Shown piece by piece: positions 49,399 to 59,013 of a stretch of 64,000 nt of DNA; positions within the stretch are counted from its first letter, which is position 1, and every line of letters starts with the position of its first letter. The notes beneath the pieces are model-generated. The model searched no databases. It was not told where the DNA came from and saw only the letters and a list, made by a program, of their open reading frames with translations. The DNA comes from Stentor roeselii (Eukaryota; Ciliophora; Heterotrichea; Heterotrichida; Stentoridae). The stretch covers positions 1 to 64,000 of the forward strand of contig RSEH01000078.1 of assembly GCA_006503475.1 (NCBI GenBank), read 5' to 3'. The translations under genes and the position numbers were made by a program.

Positions 49399-51171
49399 TT
49401 AACTAGTTTTTAGCTCACGGAATAACTTTGTTACTAGGGTGATGCAGTCTTTTGAGTCTTTTAATCCGTTAAATATCAGGCAGATCTGCTTGTTGGTCAC
49501 ACAAAACGTCAGCACATTAGGAAACTTCTTCATCGAAGTAATTTTCAAGATATCCGTCATACAGATATCTTCTAAAATTTTAATCACTTTTTTCGGGTTA
49601 TTGTCTACAAAACGTGCTAAAATGACTTGTCTCTTCAAGACCAATAACGAAAATTCTTCATCAGACCGGTCATGAGTGACTTTATCAAACCTTCTACAAA
49701 TGAAAGCTTTTGCATTAATATATTCCTGAGGTACAGAAAAACTCGAGATAGACTCCGACTTAGGTACAGTGAAGCTAGTGCTAACCCTAGTAAAAGTACT
49801 TTTAAGTACCTCACTCATACTTTTCGTGAACTTTTTAAACCCTGAGGCAGGTCTATCAGGGTTGCAAACCTGGCAATCAATTTTCGAATGATTAACAATC
49901 AAAAGCTTATTTCTAGTGACAATCTCATGACAATACTTAAATCCTCCCTGCACATGACTAACAAAAGGAAATCCAGCTTCCAAGAACAAAGTAAGAAAAG
50001 CGATAAGCATTTGTTGACTGTTAGTCAATGACTGTTCAGGGTTAAACTGATAATTTTCATTAACCTCCGCAGAACTCATCAAAATGATATTTTTTTTTCC
50101 TTTAAACTTCATCATTTCATCAACCTGGTCCTTTATAATGTAAGGATTCTCCCAAAGATGCTGACTGAAAGTTTCCGATTCAGGGAGACACCCGCCCTGT
50201 ACCTCAGTATAAGTCCTACAGTCAATCAACAAAAAATTCTCTATTTTCAAATTTCTACACCAGACACAAGAGGCACCTTTACAAGAACATGAAAATTCAG
50301 GATAGATTCCTTTCAAAAACTCCTGAGGAGCTACAGTCAAACTCACCATTTCTCTTAATTTCTCAAGAGACGTCTGAATAGTGTCTAAATTATGAATGTT
50401 CAGCGAGGAAATCATCTGTTTCCATGAAAAAGGCAAAGAATTCTTGATACTTCTTGCTTGGAAAATCCATTTCTCGATTTCTTCAGGATTTTTTATCTTT
50501 ATCCTGCTTATGGCTTGTGCCACGTTAGGCAGTTTATTATCTAAAATCGCCTTTTCATGGGTTTTTAACAGCGAAATTGCCAGATAACAAGGGAAAATCG
50601 GGTCGTTTTCAATGACCATCTCGCGCCAGAGGGAAAAAACGAGCTGAAACTCAGGGATTTTAGTGGAAAACAACGTGACAAACCAAGAAGTTGCGTAGAG
50701 TTCAGGGGTAACTGAGTATTGTTTTAAATGATTGAAAAGTACAGGTTCAAAGTACTGTAGAAGAAGGTTAATGATAACGAACATAGCCTGTGCAGGTCTA
50801 AAGTCCTGAATATTCCTTACAGTGTCTTTGAACATGTTCACCATACAAGAGTCAATGAAACATCTGCCGAGATCATAAACCACTTCAAGTCTTTCGTTGT
50901 TCTTAGTAAGCATTAAAAAAGTAACAAAAATCTCGTTCATGCCCTGCTTGTAAGACGTCTTCGAGTCGATGCAGTATAAAGTCAGCAGCCACTCCAAGTG
51001 GTACATGTCGTCGTCATTCAAAATACCGGTCTTCGTCCTAATCACGTCTGTTCGGATCACTCGCTGGTTGGGCAGATTAAACTCGGGTAAGCGAAAAGTT
51101 GATTTGGACTTGTGAAGGGAAATTAAAGACTGATTAAATAATACTTTGAATACACTCAGATCGACTTCCAT
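49399..51171 (-). CDS. TBC1D23-like TBC-rhodanese protein
   Basis: 590 residues. The TBC domain (about 35-245) has I-R-T-D-V-I-R, matching the I-x-x-D-x-x-R arginine-finger motif, and S-Y-K-Q-G-M-N-E-I with the Y-x-Q glutamine finger, so GAP activity is possible. In animal TBC1D23 those residues are lost. P-E-L-Y-A-T-S-W-F and N-D-P-I-F-P-C-Y-L-A follow. A rhodanese-like domain (about 295-425) opens with F-L-L-I-D-C-R-T but lacks a catalytic Cys loop. A C-terminal PH-like domain (about 490-590) completes the TBC1D23 order. That protein links endosome-derived vesicles to golgins at the trans-Golgi. The stop is 13 bp from the CDPK stop. Confidence 0.85.
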   Translation of the reverse strand: MEVDLSVFKVLFNQSLISLHKSKSTFRLPEFNLPNQRVIRTDVIRTKTGILNDDDMYHLEWLLTLYCIDSKTSYKQGMNEIFVTFLMLTKNNERLEVVYDLGRCFIDSCMVNMFKDTVRNIQDFRPAQAMFVIINLLLQYFEPVLFNHLKQYSVTPELYATSWFVTLFSTKIPEFQLVFSLWREMVIENDPIFPCYLAISLLKTHEKAILDNKLPNVAQAISRIKIKNPEEIEKWIFQARSIKNSLPFSWKQMISSLNIHNLDTIQTSLEKLREMVSLTVAPQEFLKGIYPEFSCSCKGASCVWCRNLKIENFLLIDCRTYTEVQGGCLPESETFSQHLWENPYIIKDQVDEMMKFKGKKNIILMSSAEVNENYQFNPEQSLTNSQQMLIAFLTLFLEAGFPFVSHVQGGFKYCHEIVTRNKLLIVNHSKIDCQVCNPDRPASGFKKFTKSMSEVLKSTFTRVSTSFTVPKSESISSFSVPQEYINAKAFICRRFDKVTHDRSDEEFSLLVLKRQVILARFVDNNPKKVIKILEDICMTDILKITSMKKFPNVLTFCVTNKQICLIFNGLKDSKDCITLVTKLFRELKTS

Positions 51172-51197
51172 TTTATGAGAACAGTTTTGGAAATTTA

Positions 51198-51635
51198 TTA
51201 AAGAATGCTTTCGTTAGGGTTAACTTCTTCGGATGGATCTTTACATGAGTTGTACTTCTCGCAAAGAGATAATGCGTATTCGTGTGATTCGATTTTTTCA
51301 CGGTAAAAGATTAAACCGCTTACTGCGATGCTTACGAAAGGAACTCCGAGGACTAGGTTTGTGAAAATACGGATTTTGTTTCCTTTTGATGATGGAATTG
51401 TGAACAGCTGGTCGAAGAATAATAAACCGAGTGCCCATGCTGGCCAGAAAATCTTTTTACGGAAATTGTAATCTTCGTTTTCTTTTGAGCGAAGATGCTC
51501 GAATTCTTGTTTTTCTTCTGGGGATATTGAAAGGGTTTTGGTTTCGTAGAGACTTTTGCAGAATTGATGGAATTTTAAGTCGATTTTTTTGGATTCCTCG
51601 AATTTTGATTTGTGGTTTGTGATGTAGCTGGTCAT
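51198..51635 (-). CDS. Small membrane protein, hypothetical
   Basis: 145 residues: a charged N-terminal 65, then two hydrophobic helices (F-W-P-A-W-A-L-G-L-L-F-F and L-V-L-G-V-P-F-V-S-I-A-V-S-G-L-I-F) separated by a polar loop, and an acidic tail. No family was recognised. The hairpin layout fits a mitochondrial or ER membrane protein. It ends 26 bp before the TBC1D23-like start on the same strand. Confidence 0.65.
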   Translation of the reverse strand: MTSYITNHKSKFEESKKIDLKFHQFCKSLYETKTLSISPEEKQEFEHLRSKENEDYNFRKKIFWPAWALGLLFFDQLFTIPSSKGNKIRIFTNLVLGVPFVSIAVSGLIFYREKIESHEYALSLCEKYNSCKDPSEEVNPNESIL

Positions 51636-51856
51636 TTATTTTTGAATGGGGATTGAATGGGTTTTTTTAGTTATAGGATGGGGTAGGATTTTTTTTGGAT
51701 TATTAGTTGTTTTTGAGATAGGTTGAAGAGTAGAGGGAGGGAATTAATTATTGATTTTATTGAAATATTAAACAAACAGAGTTTTATTAAAATCATTATA
51801 AAACTTGATTTTAATAATTATGGATAACTCAAATCAATTGATCTTTGTTTTATAAT

Positions 51857-53907
51857 ATGAACTGCCAAAAATGTAAAAATAGCCCATAATTTTACTGCCC
51901 TTGTTCAAGTGTCTACATTTGTGAAATTCATTTCGGTTCTCACTTAACCCAGCAGGGTGAACACGCATTCGAAACTCTTTCCACGATCCCATCCTTAGAA
52001 AAGCCAAAAATTACTACCTTTTTCCAAAACTCCATAAAATCTCTCCACAAGCTAAAACAAAAAATTCTCTACAATTCTAAAGAATCAATAAAATTTTTAG
52101 CATCAAAAACAACTGAAATAATATCTAAAATCAACAAACAATTAAAAGTCTTCGAAGATTTCCTCATTCATCCTAAATTCCGAGTATCCGAGCTTGAAAA
52201 GATGAAATCTTTGATGATTCTCGAGCTTAAAACAGACAAATACAATTTCAATGATTTAACCAAAGCTATCCAAAAGACCTACTCTCAGGATTTTTTCAAT
52301 TTCATGAAAGATCCTAGAATGGAACTAAAGAATTTCCTTCAAACTCACAATGGAGGCTTCTGGTGTCTTGCAGTGTCAAAAGACGGAAAAACTTTAATTG
52401 CAGGTTCTAATGATTCTTCTGTTAGGGTCTGGGATTTGAAGAATGCTAATCAAGTCGCTTGTCTCATCGAGCATAAGTCAGATGTTCGATGTTTGGCTCT
52501 TTCTATTGATGCCAAGTGGGCGGTTTCGGGGTCACATGATAGGACTGTTATTTTCTGGGATCTTATTAGTTATAGGTCGCATACTGTTTACAAGGGCCAT
52601 TTAGGAGCTATTTTTACTGTCTCTTTAGCTGAGGACTCGAGTTTTATAGTCTCAGGAAGCCAGGCCAAGGAAATATTTCTTTGGAAAACTGACTCAGATT
52701 TTTGTTATAGGAAAATAAATATAGATAATTCGGTATATTCGGGGATTATTTTAGAAAGGGCTTATTTTGCGTGTGTTGGAAGTAGCATGGAAATCTGGAA
52801 TCTTAATGACTACACAAAAGATTATTCTTTAATAGCCCATGATTCTATTATTCGATGCGCTAAACTTTCGAATAAAAAAGATTTTATTATAACTTGCTCA
52901 GACGATACTTATTTACAATTATTTAAAATCAACCCACTTGCAACTTTCGCTAAGCTTACAGGACATAAAAGTATTGTAACTTCTGTCGCTTTAACTGATG
53001 ACGATTGTTTTGCGGTTTCGGGCTCTGTTGATTATGTAATTATTATCTGGAATATTATCAAAAATTGAAAATTTTTACTTTTGACTTTCATGAAGATCAT
53101 ATTTATGGACTTGCGATTTTCGATGATTTTATTTACTCTGCATCTCGAGATTCGACAATTGGAATATCAAGATTATCGACTAAAAGTTATGAGTCTTTTT
53201 TGGGTATACAAATGTTTTATGGACAATCTAAATGCATAGCCAAGAATTTAATTTCATATGGAAGCATCAATGATGTTATAATCTGGGATATTTTAAGGAA
53301 TGAAATTATTGCTACCCTTCATGGCCATTTTGAAGCGGTTCAAAACACATGCATCTCATTTAATATAAACATAATGATTTCATGTTCTAGAGGGTCTGAA
53401 AAAAATTTGATTGTTTGGGATATGAAAAGTTTCAAAGAATTATCCTCGTTAAATGGCCATGAAAATAGTGTATTTTGTGCTGATATTTCGAAAGATGAAC
53501 AGTTGGCTATTTCAGGAGATTATGATGGAATTGTGATACTATGGAATTTAAATTTGTTTAAAAAAGTGTTTGTGTTTCAAGGACATAAAGGAAAAATTTA
53601 TTCTATCAAGTTTACAAGTGATAATAAATTTGCTGCTTCTGGAGGAGAAGATTGCAAATTATACATTTGGAACATTCTTAAACAAGAATTATTTGAGATA
53701 CTTGATTGCAGTAGTTATACTATTTGGGAATTATTTATCACTTCTGATGATAAGTATGTAGTCACAGCAGATAGATATACTGGAGTTTATGTTTCTAGTA
53801 TATTAAAAAAGAAGCAGAAATTCAACTTTAATGACCGAATTGCGGCTCAGCCATGGCTTTCAAAATATAGAGACTTAGAACTTGAGTTGCATCGTTATTT
53901 ATTTTAG
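51857..53907 (+). pseudogene. B-box-like / WD40 repeat gene with an early TAA and a frameshift
   Basis: The ATG at 51857 opens a frame coding C-Q-K-C-K-N-S-P, then TAA (51887-51889), then F-Y-C-P-C-S-S-V-Y-I-C-E-I-H, a Cys/His zinc motif, without another stop until 53053. A helical linker leads into WD40 repeats (V-R-V-W-D-L, V-I-F-W-D-L, I-F-L-W-K). At about 53053 the frame ends in AAT-TGA-AAA. The frame one base over carries further WD40 repeats to 53907 (V-I-W-D-I, I-V-W-D-M, V-I-L-W-N-L). One missing base in a homopolymer-rich spot explains the shift. Two independent lesions in otherwise well-kept sequence point to a recent pseudogene. Sequencing error or readthrough is possible. Confidence 0.7.
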
Positions 53908-54720
53908 GTAATTATTAGTTATTGCAGTTTAATTTTTTTAGATGTTGTTATTAGGGTTATTTAATTTCTGAGTTTAGCATAACTTGTAGCTGATATAATA
54001 AAACAAATGATTTATTTAAGTAGTTAGTGTTTTGATTGATTTCGAAAGATATTATTAGAATAAAGTTTATCAAAACCAAAATTTTTCAGTAAAAGCCTAA
54101 TCATCATAACTTTGAAAAAAAATAAAAAATTTAGTTTATCTAAATGAAATCTTTCTATTCATCGCTTTTTAATATTTTTGTCAAGAGCAGAGAGTACTTA
54201 TTAACTCATTTGGGTTTGAAATCTTTCAAAACTATAAAGAATAACCTTAGATAAAACTAATTATTAGATTTACAAAAAAATAAAACTTTAAAGAAAAACT
54301 AATAAATTTTAACTATCTAGAGTGAATTATACAAAAATCTTAAAATAAAGCATAATCCTGAAAAACCTTTAAAGTCTTCATATTTCTTTAAAATATAAAT
54401 CTTTATAATTCTGTTTAGTTGAACACCTAAAATTTCTTATCAATCAAAATAAAAGCAGCTCTATTCACTTCTCATGAAACCACCTAAAGCAAATCAAATC
54501 AATTTAAATCACTTACTCCAACTATTAAATAAAACCCTCCTAAATCCCCACTTCTTGAAAAATGACCAAATCTCCTAACACCCTAACACCCATTCAATAA
54601 ACCCTTCCAAACCCAATCCAAACCAAAAATTCCAAACCCCTAAAAAACCCCCAATCCTTCCCAAATCATTCCATTTTTTCACCAGTAGCTAAAAATCCCA
54701 GAGACAGTATTCCAAAATAA
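53908..54720. other. Spacer upstream of cystathionine beta-synthase
   Basis: 813 bp. The last 240 bases are extremely G-poor and A/C-rich on the coding strand (for example ccttccaaacccaatccaaa near 54603), the clearest case of the upstream composition seen across the window. No gene was seen. Confidence 0.6.
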
Positions 54721-56181
54721 ATGGCCGAAGACACCTACGACAGAAGATACACAACGACTCCCTGCAAATGGTCTCTCCACACAACCGAGCCTTCTCCACA
54801 CACAAAAGAAGATCATCGGCCACGTCCAAAAATCTGCCAAAACGTCTTAGAAGCGATAGGTCACACTCCAATAGTAAAGATCAACAACATCACAAAGCAA
54901 GAAAACATATCCTGTGAACTTTTAGTAAAATGTGAATTTATGAACCCAGGAGGTTCAGTAAAAGATCGTCCAGGTGCCCGGATCATTGAAGACTTAGAAC
55001 GTTCCGGGCAGTTAAGGCCTGGAATGAGGTTAGCCGAGCCTACTTCCGGCAACACGGGCATCGGACTGGCGATGGCTGCGATAGTCAAAGGCTACGAGTT
55101 GACCTGCGCGTTGCCAGAGCGAATGAGTCAGGAAAAAGCTGACATTTTAACAGGGCTGGGTGTTAAAATCATTCGAACACCCAGTGAGGCTAAGTTCAAC
55201 GCGCCTGAAAGTCATTTAGGTGTCTGTGTGGCGATGACTAAAAAAGACCCGAATGTTGTCTTAGCAGGTCAACATATTCGAGCTTATAATCCACTGGCTC
55301 ATTATGATCATACTGCTGAAGAGATTTTTGATCAACTTGATGGAAAACTTGATTATCTTGTTGTTTCTGTTGGAACTGGAGGGCAGGTCACTGGACTTAG
55401 TCGCAAGTTGAAGGAAAAGATTCCTGGACTGACTGTGGTTGGAGTTGATGTTGAGGGAAGTATTATTTATGATCCGGAAAATGCAAAGCCGTTTGTTTAT
55501 AAGACTGAAGGACCTGGAAATAATAGCATTGTTCCTCGGGCTTGTAATACTGACTTGGTGGATAAGTGGTTTGTCAGCTCCGATCATAATGCTTTTCATA
55601 CAGCGAGGAGAATTATTAGGCATGAAGGGCTTCTGGTTGGTGGAAGTGCTGGGTCTGTGGTTTGGGCGGCGGTGGAGCTTTGTAAGACTTTACCTGCGGA
55701 TAAAAGAGTACTGTGTATGTTGCCCGATGGAATTAAAAATTACTTGACTAAGTTTTTAAGTGATCGCTGGATGGTGCAGAACGGGTTCATGAAGGAAACT
55801 GAAACAGAACCTGTCGCTGGAAAAACACTCAGGGACCTTCACTTGAACCCTGTGCCTGTTTGTCAGACCGGAATCAGCATAAGACAACTAATCTCCTTTA
55901 TGAAAGAAAATAAACTAACCGATGTTCCCGTTCTCAACGAAGGTAATATTGTTGGAGTAGCTTCTAGTGCAACAATCAATAAAAAAGTAATTGAAATGGG
56001 ACTCGGACTTGATGAGGACATCATGAAAGTTGTAACTAAAGGAGTTAAAGTCTTTGATTTGAATGCAAACCTGGCTTTTATCAATGTCTGGGTTCAAGAC
56101 CTAAAGTATGCACTAGTCAAGGACGGAGACTTTATTTCTCTTGTTTATTCTTTGGATTTGACCTTAGGGCTAATTGATTAG
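54721..56181 (+). CDS. CBS: Cystathionine beta-synthase with putative heme motif
   Basis: 486 residues. It condenses serine and homocysteine to cystathionine (transsulfuration). The PLP core is about 42-370, with the Schiff-base lysine in N-P-G-G-S-V-K-D-R and the phosphate loops S-G-N-T-G and G-T-G-G-Q-V-T-G. N-terminal residues 14-27 read P-C-K-W-S-L-H-T-T-E-P-S-P-H, close to the human heme site C52-T-W ... S-P-H65, though one residue shorter between Cys15 and His27. A C-terminal regulatory region (about 375-486) has CBS-motif features (Q-L-I-S-F-M-K-E-N-K-L-T-D-V-P-V), shorter than the human pair. Heme sensing is inferred. Confidence 0.95.
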   Translation: MAEDTYDRRYTTTPCKWSLHTTEPSPHTKEDHRPRPKICQNVLEAIGHTPIVKINNITKQENISCELLVKCEFMNPGGSVKDRPGARIIEDLERSGQLRPGMRLAEPTSGNTGIGLAMAAIVKGYELTCALPERMSQEKADILTGLGVKIIRTPSEAKFNAPESHLGVCVAMTKKDPNVVLAGQHIRAYNPLAHYDHTAEEIFDQLDGKLDYLVVSVGTGGQVTGLSRKLKEKIPGLTVVGVDVEGSIIYDPENAKPFVYKTEGPGNNSIVPRACNTDLVDKWFVSSDHNAFHTARRIIRHEGLLVGGSAGSVVWAAVELCKTLPADKRVLCMLPDGIKNYLTKFLSDRWMVQNGFMKETETEPVAGKTLRDLHLNPVPVCQTGISIRQLISFMKENKLTDVPVLNEGNIVGVASSATINKKVIEMGLGLDEDIMKVVTKGVKVFDLNANLAFINVWVQDLKYALVKDGDFISLVYSLDLTLGLID

Positions 56182-56205
56182 TTTAATGACTTTTTTTAAT
56201 AAATC

Positions 56206-57054
56206 ATGAACCAAGAGTCTTTTTCAGTCACTGCTGATGATTTAAAGTAAGAAAGATTTAGTTTAATTTTTAACATGCAAGCCTCTGAATTGCCAAAGAT
56301 TTTAGATGATAAACTTGGAGCAGTGGATTCACTTTTAAGATAATTAAAAACTTCAAAAAAATTTAGAATATCATCTTCAACTGTTGAGGATAGAAAAAAT
56401 TGTTTAACAACGAGATGGCTCAAACCTCTTCCTTATTTTTCGCGTCATTTCAAAAGACTTTCAGTGATTTCTACAATTGACTTGACAGTCAAATCTTTTC
56501 TTTCCATTTTAGTCGATGTTTTAATATCCATAGATTCCAATACCGAGTCTTTCAAAGAATCACTCACTTTTTTTTCTTTCAATTGATTTTAGCTATGATA
56601 TCCTCAGCTTTCCATCACTTCAAACATAGAAAATTCCTTCATCTGCAACAAGCGGTGTTAAAATCTGGAAGAAGCCTTTTCGCAATCAGAGAAGGCCAAA
56701 AATTTCAACTTGCAGAAGAAGAACTGGTTGAAGGACACCTGCTTAAAGTCGAAGCTGGAGAAAAAATATAGGAAGGATCGAGTTCTTTCTCTTCAGTCTT
56801 TTTATTTTATGCAGGTTTTTAAGATGTTTTATTCGAGGGTGAAGAAAGTTAGAGGATTTGATGGGTTTTTTGGGAATAAATCAATGATAAATGTTGGAGC
56901 TTTTATTGAAGCGAGTCAGTATATTCTAGTTGAGATAGGAAATAGTTTCTTTCAGACCTTAGGCATCAGTAGTTTGGAGTATAAATTATTAGGTATTGCG
57001 AGTATTGGATGCCTTTTACTGGAGCACTTAGCTTGTCTCTTGATTAAAATTTAG
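56206..57054 (+). pseudogene. Degenerate locus with coding-like fragments
   Basis: An ATG at 56206 starts M-N-Q-E-S-F-S-V-T. Its first stop falls inside a possible 15-nt intron (56247-56261, GTAAGAAAGATTTAG), after which the frame continues L-I-F-N-M-Q-A-S-E-L-P. Then stops follow, and coding-like segments move between frames. The longest is at 56710-57054 and ends in a hydrophobic region (L-G-I-A-S-I-G-C-L-L-L). No family was recognised. This fits a decaying gene of the host. A true gene with more introns than I can place is the alternative. Confidence 0.4.
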
Positions 57055-57670
57055 ATTTTAATTATGGTTGAATAATCTGGTTTAAGGTAAATTTCATTCA
57101 TCTTAAATATTTTAATAAATCAAGAATATGATTGCTTTATTGCATGATGAACTTGTACATATCATAATTTCTTACTTGTAATCTAGTTATTCTCAGAAAA
57201 TTTTTATTTCTTTAATTTATTAGCAATTGATAACTCACTTTTGAAATATCATGATTACACAAATTTTTATTCACGGAATTATCTTTGGTAACAGTATAAA
57301 ATCCTTAAATATGCTAAAAATTTCATGATATTTCAACTACTTAATCTCATTCGATCATTTTTAAATTTCAATCATTCTTCCGTTTTTGAGTAGTAACTTC
57401 AGTCCATTATTCTCTATTTCTTAGATTACTTTTAGAATAGAATCGTGTCCCTTCTGCATCATAATTAATTATAATATAGAAGTTTCCTTATTCTGTCTTC
57501 ACATAGCCGAAACTGATTTTCTATTCACCCTGATGATTAAAAAGTCTTTCTTCCATATCCTCATATGCCTTTTCACGGTTCAATTAATCCTCCTTACTTA
57601 AAAAGCCTATCAAAGCCCTCAAATTTAATTGATTGAAACGTCTGCATCAAATTTTCTAATAAATATCAAA
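57055..57670. other. Spacer upstream of the MYB gene
   Basis: About 615 bp, AT-rich, turning A/C-rich in the last 100 bases on plus. No gene was seen. Confidence 0.55.
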
Positions 57671-58690
57671 ATGTTTCCAGAGCCCATCCAAATCGCAACC
57701 GACGTGTGGATCATCCCATGTCGAATCGATGCTCAAGGACGAAAATACAAGCCACTGATTAATCCAGAAGAATCTGACTCTTCCTCAAATACGACCAGAA
57801 AGTCATGGACCGACGAAGAAGACTCGCTTTTAGCTCAAATAGTAAGTGAGAGAGGGGCGAAGAACTGGAGCTCAGTGGCAAAGCAAATTAATTCGCAACT
57901 TCACAACTCAAAACAAAAGCGACTCGGCAAGCAATGCCGAGAGCGATGGTTCAATCACCTAAACCCCGACCTTTTAAAAGGCCAATGGACAGAAGAAGAA
58001 GACATGTTTATAATATCAAAGCAAGGCAAAATCGGCAACAAATGGAGCGAAATCGCTAAAAACTTATCAGGCCGTACAGAGAATCAAGTCAAAAACCGAT
58101 GGAAAAGTCTTAAAAAAAAGGCCGAAAAGATGCGAAGAAAAGAACTAAAAAAGCAAAGACTTGCAAATCGTGGAAAAAAACTGAAAAAAGACTCAAATTT
58201 TTTCAACATTCCTGGATTTTTACAGGAAAATATCATGAAAGACGACGGGTCGACGCAAATAGAAGAAGTGGACCAGACACTAGAGTTTCGAAGGAATTCT
58301 TTAGAGTTCATGAATTCAATGAAACAAGAAGAAGGGTCTATTGCTTTGAGGATCTCTTCTCTTACTTCAGACCCGGATTTGCAGAGTGGAAAAGGCTTTG
58401 ACTTGAATAATGTTTATTCTTGGAGAGGAAAAATCGATTTGGACTATTTGTATAACAGGCCTGAAGGTGATAAGAATGACTTTGATAGTTGCTTGAATGG
58501 GTATTTAAAAGCAACTGAACCGCAGGTCTGGGGATTCGATGCTGAAGCTTTTAATCCTTATTTTTTCACTGGAATGGCACAAACTGAAGGGGATGAGAAA
58601 AGCTTGTTTGAGAAAAATTTCATGGCTGGATATGCAGGGTTGAATATGTTTGCACCTATCGATGCGGAAATTTTTAACATGAAGAAGTAG
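57671..58690 (+). CDS. R2R3-type MYB DNA-binding protein
   Basis: 339 residues from the ATG at 57671, the first in the frame. Two SANT/MYB repeats are seen: R2-like W-T-D-E-E-D-S-L-L ... W-S-S-V-A-K-Q-I ... C-R-E-R-W-F-N-H-L (about 43-98), and R3-like W-T-E-E-E-D-M-F-I ... W-S-E-I-A-K-N-L-S-G-R-T-E-N-Q-V-K-N-R-W (about 103-148). The C-R-E-R-W-x-N and V-K-N-R-W ends are diagnostic. A Lys/Arg-rich stretch (150-180) may serve as a nuclear signal. The acidic C-terminus may activate transcription. The target genes are unknown. Confidence 0.93.
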   Translation: MFPEPIQIATDVWIIPCRIDAQGRKYKPLINPEESDSSSNTTRKSWTDEEDSLLAQIVSERGAKNWSSVAKQINSQLHNSKQKRLGKQCRERWFNHLNPDLLKGQWTEEEDMFIISKQGKIGNKWSEIAKNLSGRTENQVKNRWKSLKKKAEKMRRKELKKQRLANRGKKLKKDSNFFNIPGFLQENIMKDDGSTQIEEVDQTLEFRRNSLEFMNSMKQEEGSIALRISSLTSDPDLQSGKGFDLNNVYSWRGKIDLDYLYNRPEGDKNDFDSCLNGYLKATEPQVWGFDAEAFNPYFFTGMAQTEGDEKSLFEKNFMAGYAGLNMFAPIDAEIFNMKK

Positions 58691-59013
58691 AAGAATGATA
58701 TTATTTTTGAAATTATTTAGAAGTGATTAAATTGAATTAGTTTTTATCAGTTTTATGAACTAAGGTGGCTTATCATCATTGTTAGAGTTTTGGTTGAATT
58801 ATTGTAATTATAGGATTTTTGGTTGATTGAACATTATTTTTCTTTGGTTTATTTCGATATAATTTTAAGTTTTCTTCGTTGACCAGTTCATAATTTTTAG
58901 TATTTTAAGTTATCCTGATATTTACCAAGGAAGAAATTTAGTTTCGATTTTTAAATAATCTTATTTCACTACGAACAAAACTTTTTAGTAAATTTGTAAT
59001 AGTTTAATCAAAT
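58691..59013. other. Spacer between MYB and GNAT genes
   Basis: 323 bp, AT-rich, same-strand neighbours. No feature was recognised. Confidence 0.6.

Noticed and set aside
56196-56423. 75-codon minus-strand ORF after the CBS gene
   Set aside because: It lies antisense to the degenerate plus-strand locus and starts and ends without any conserved feature.
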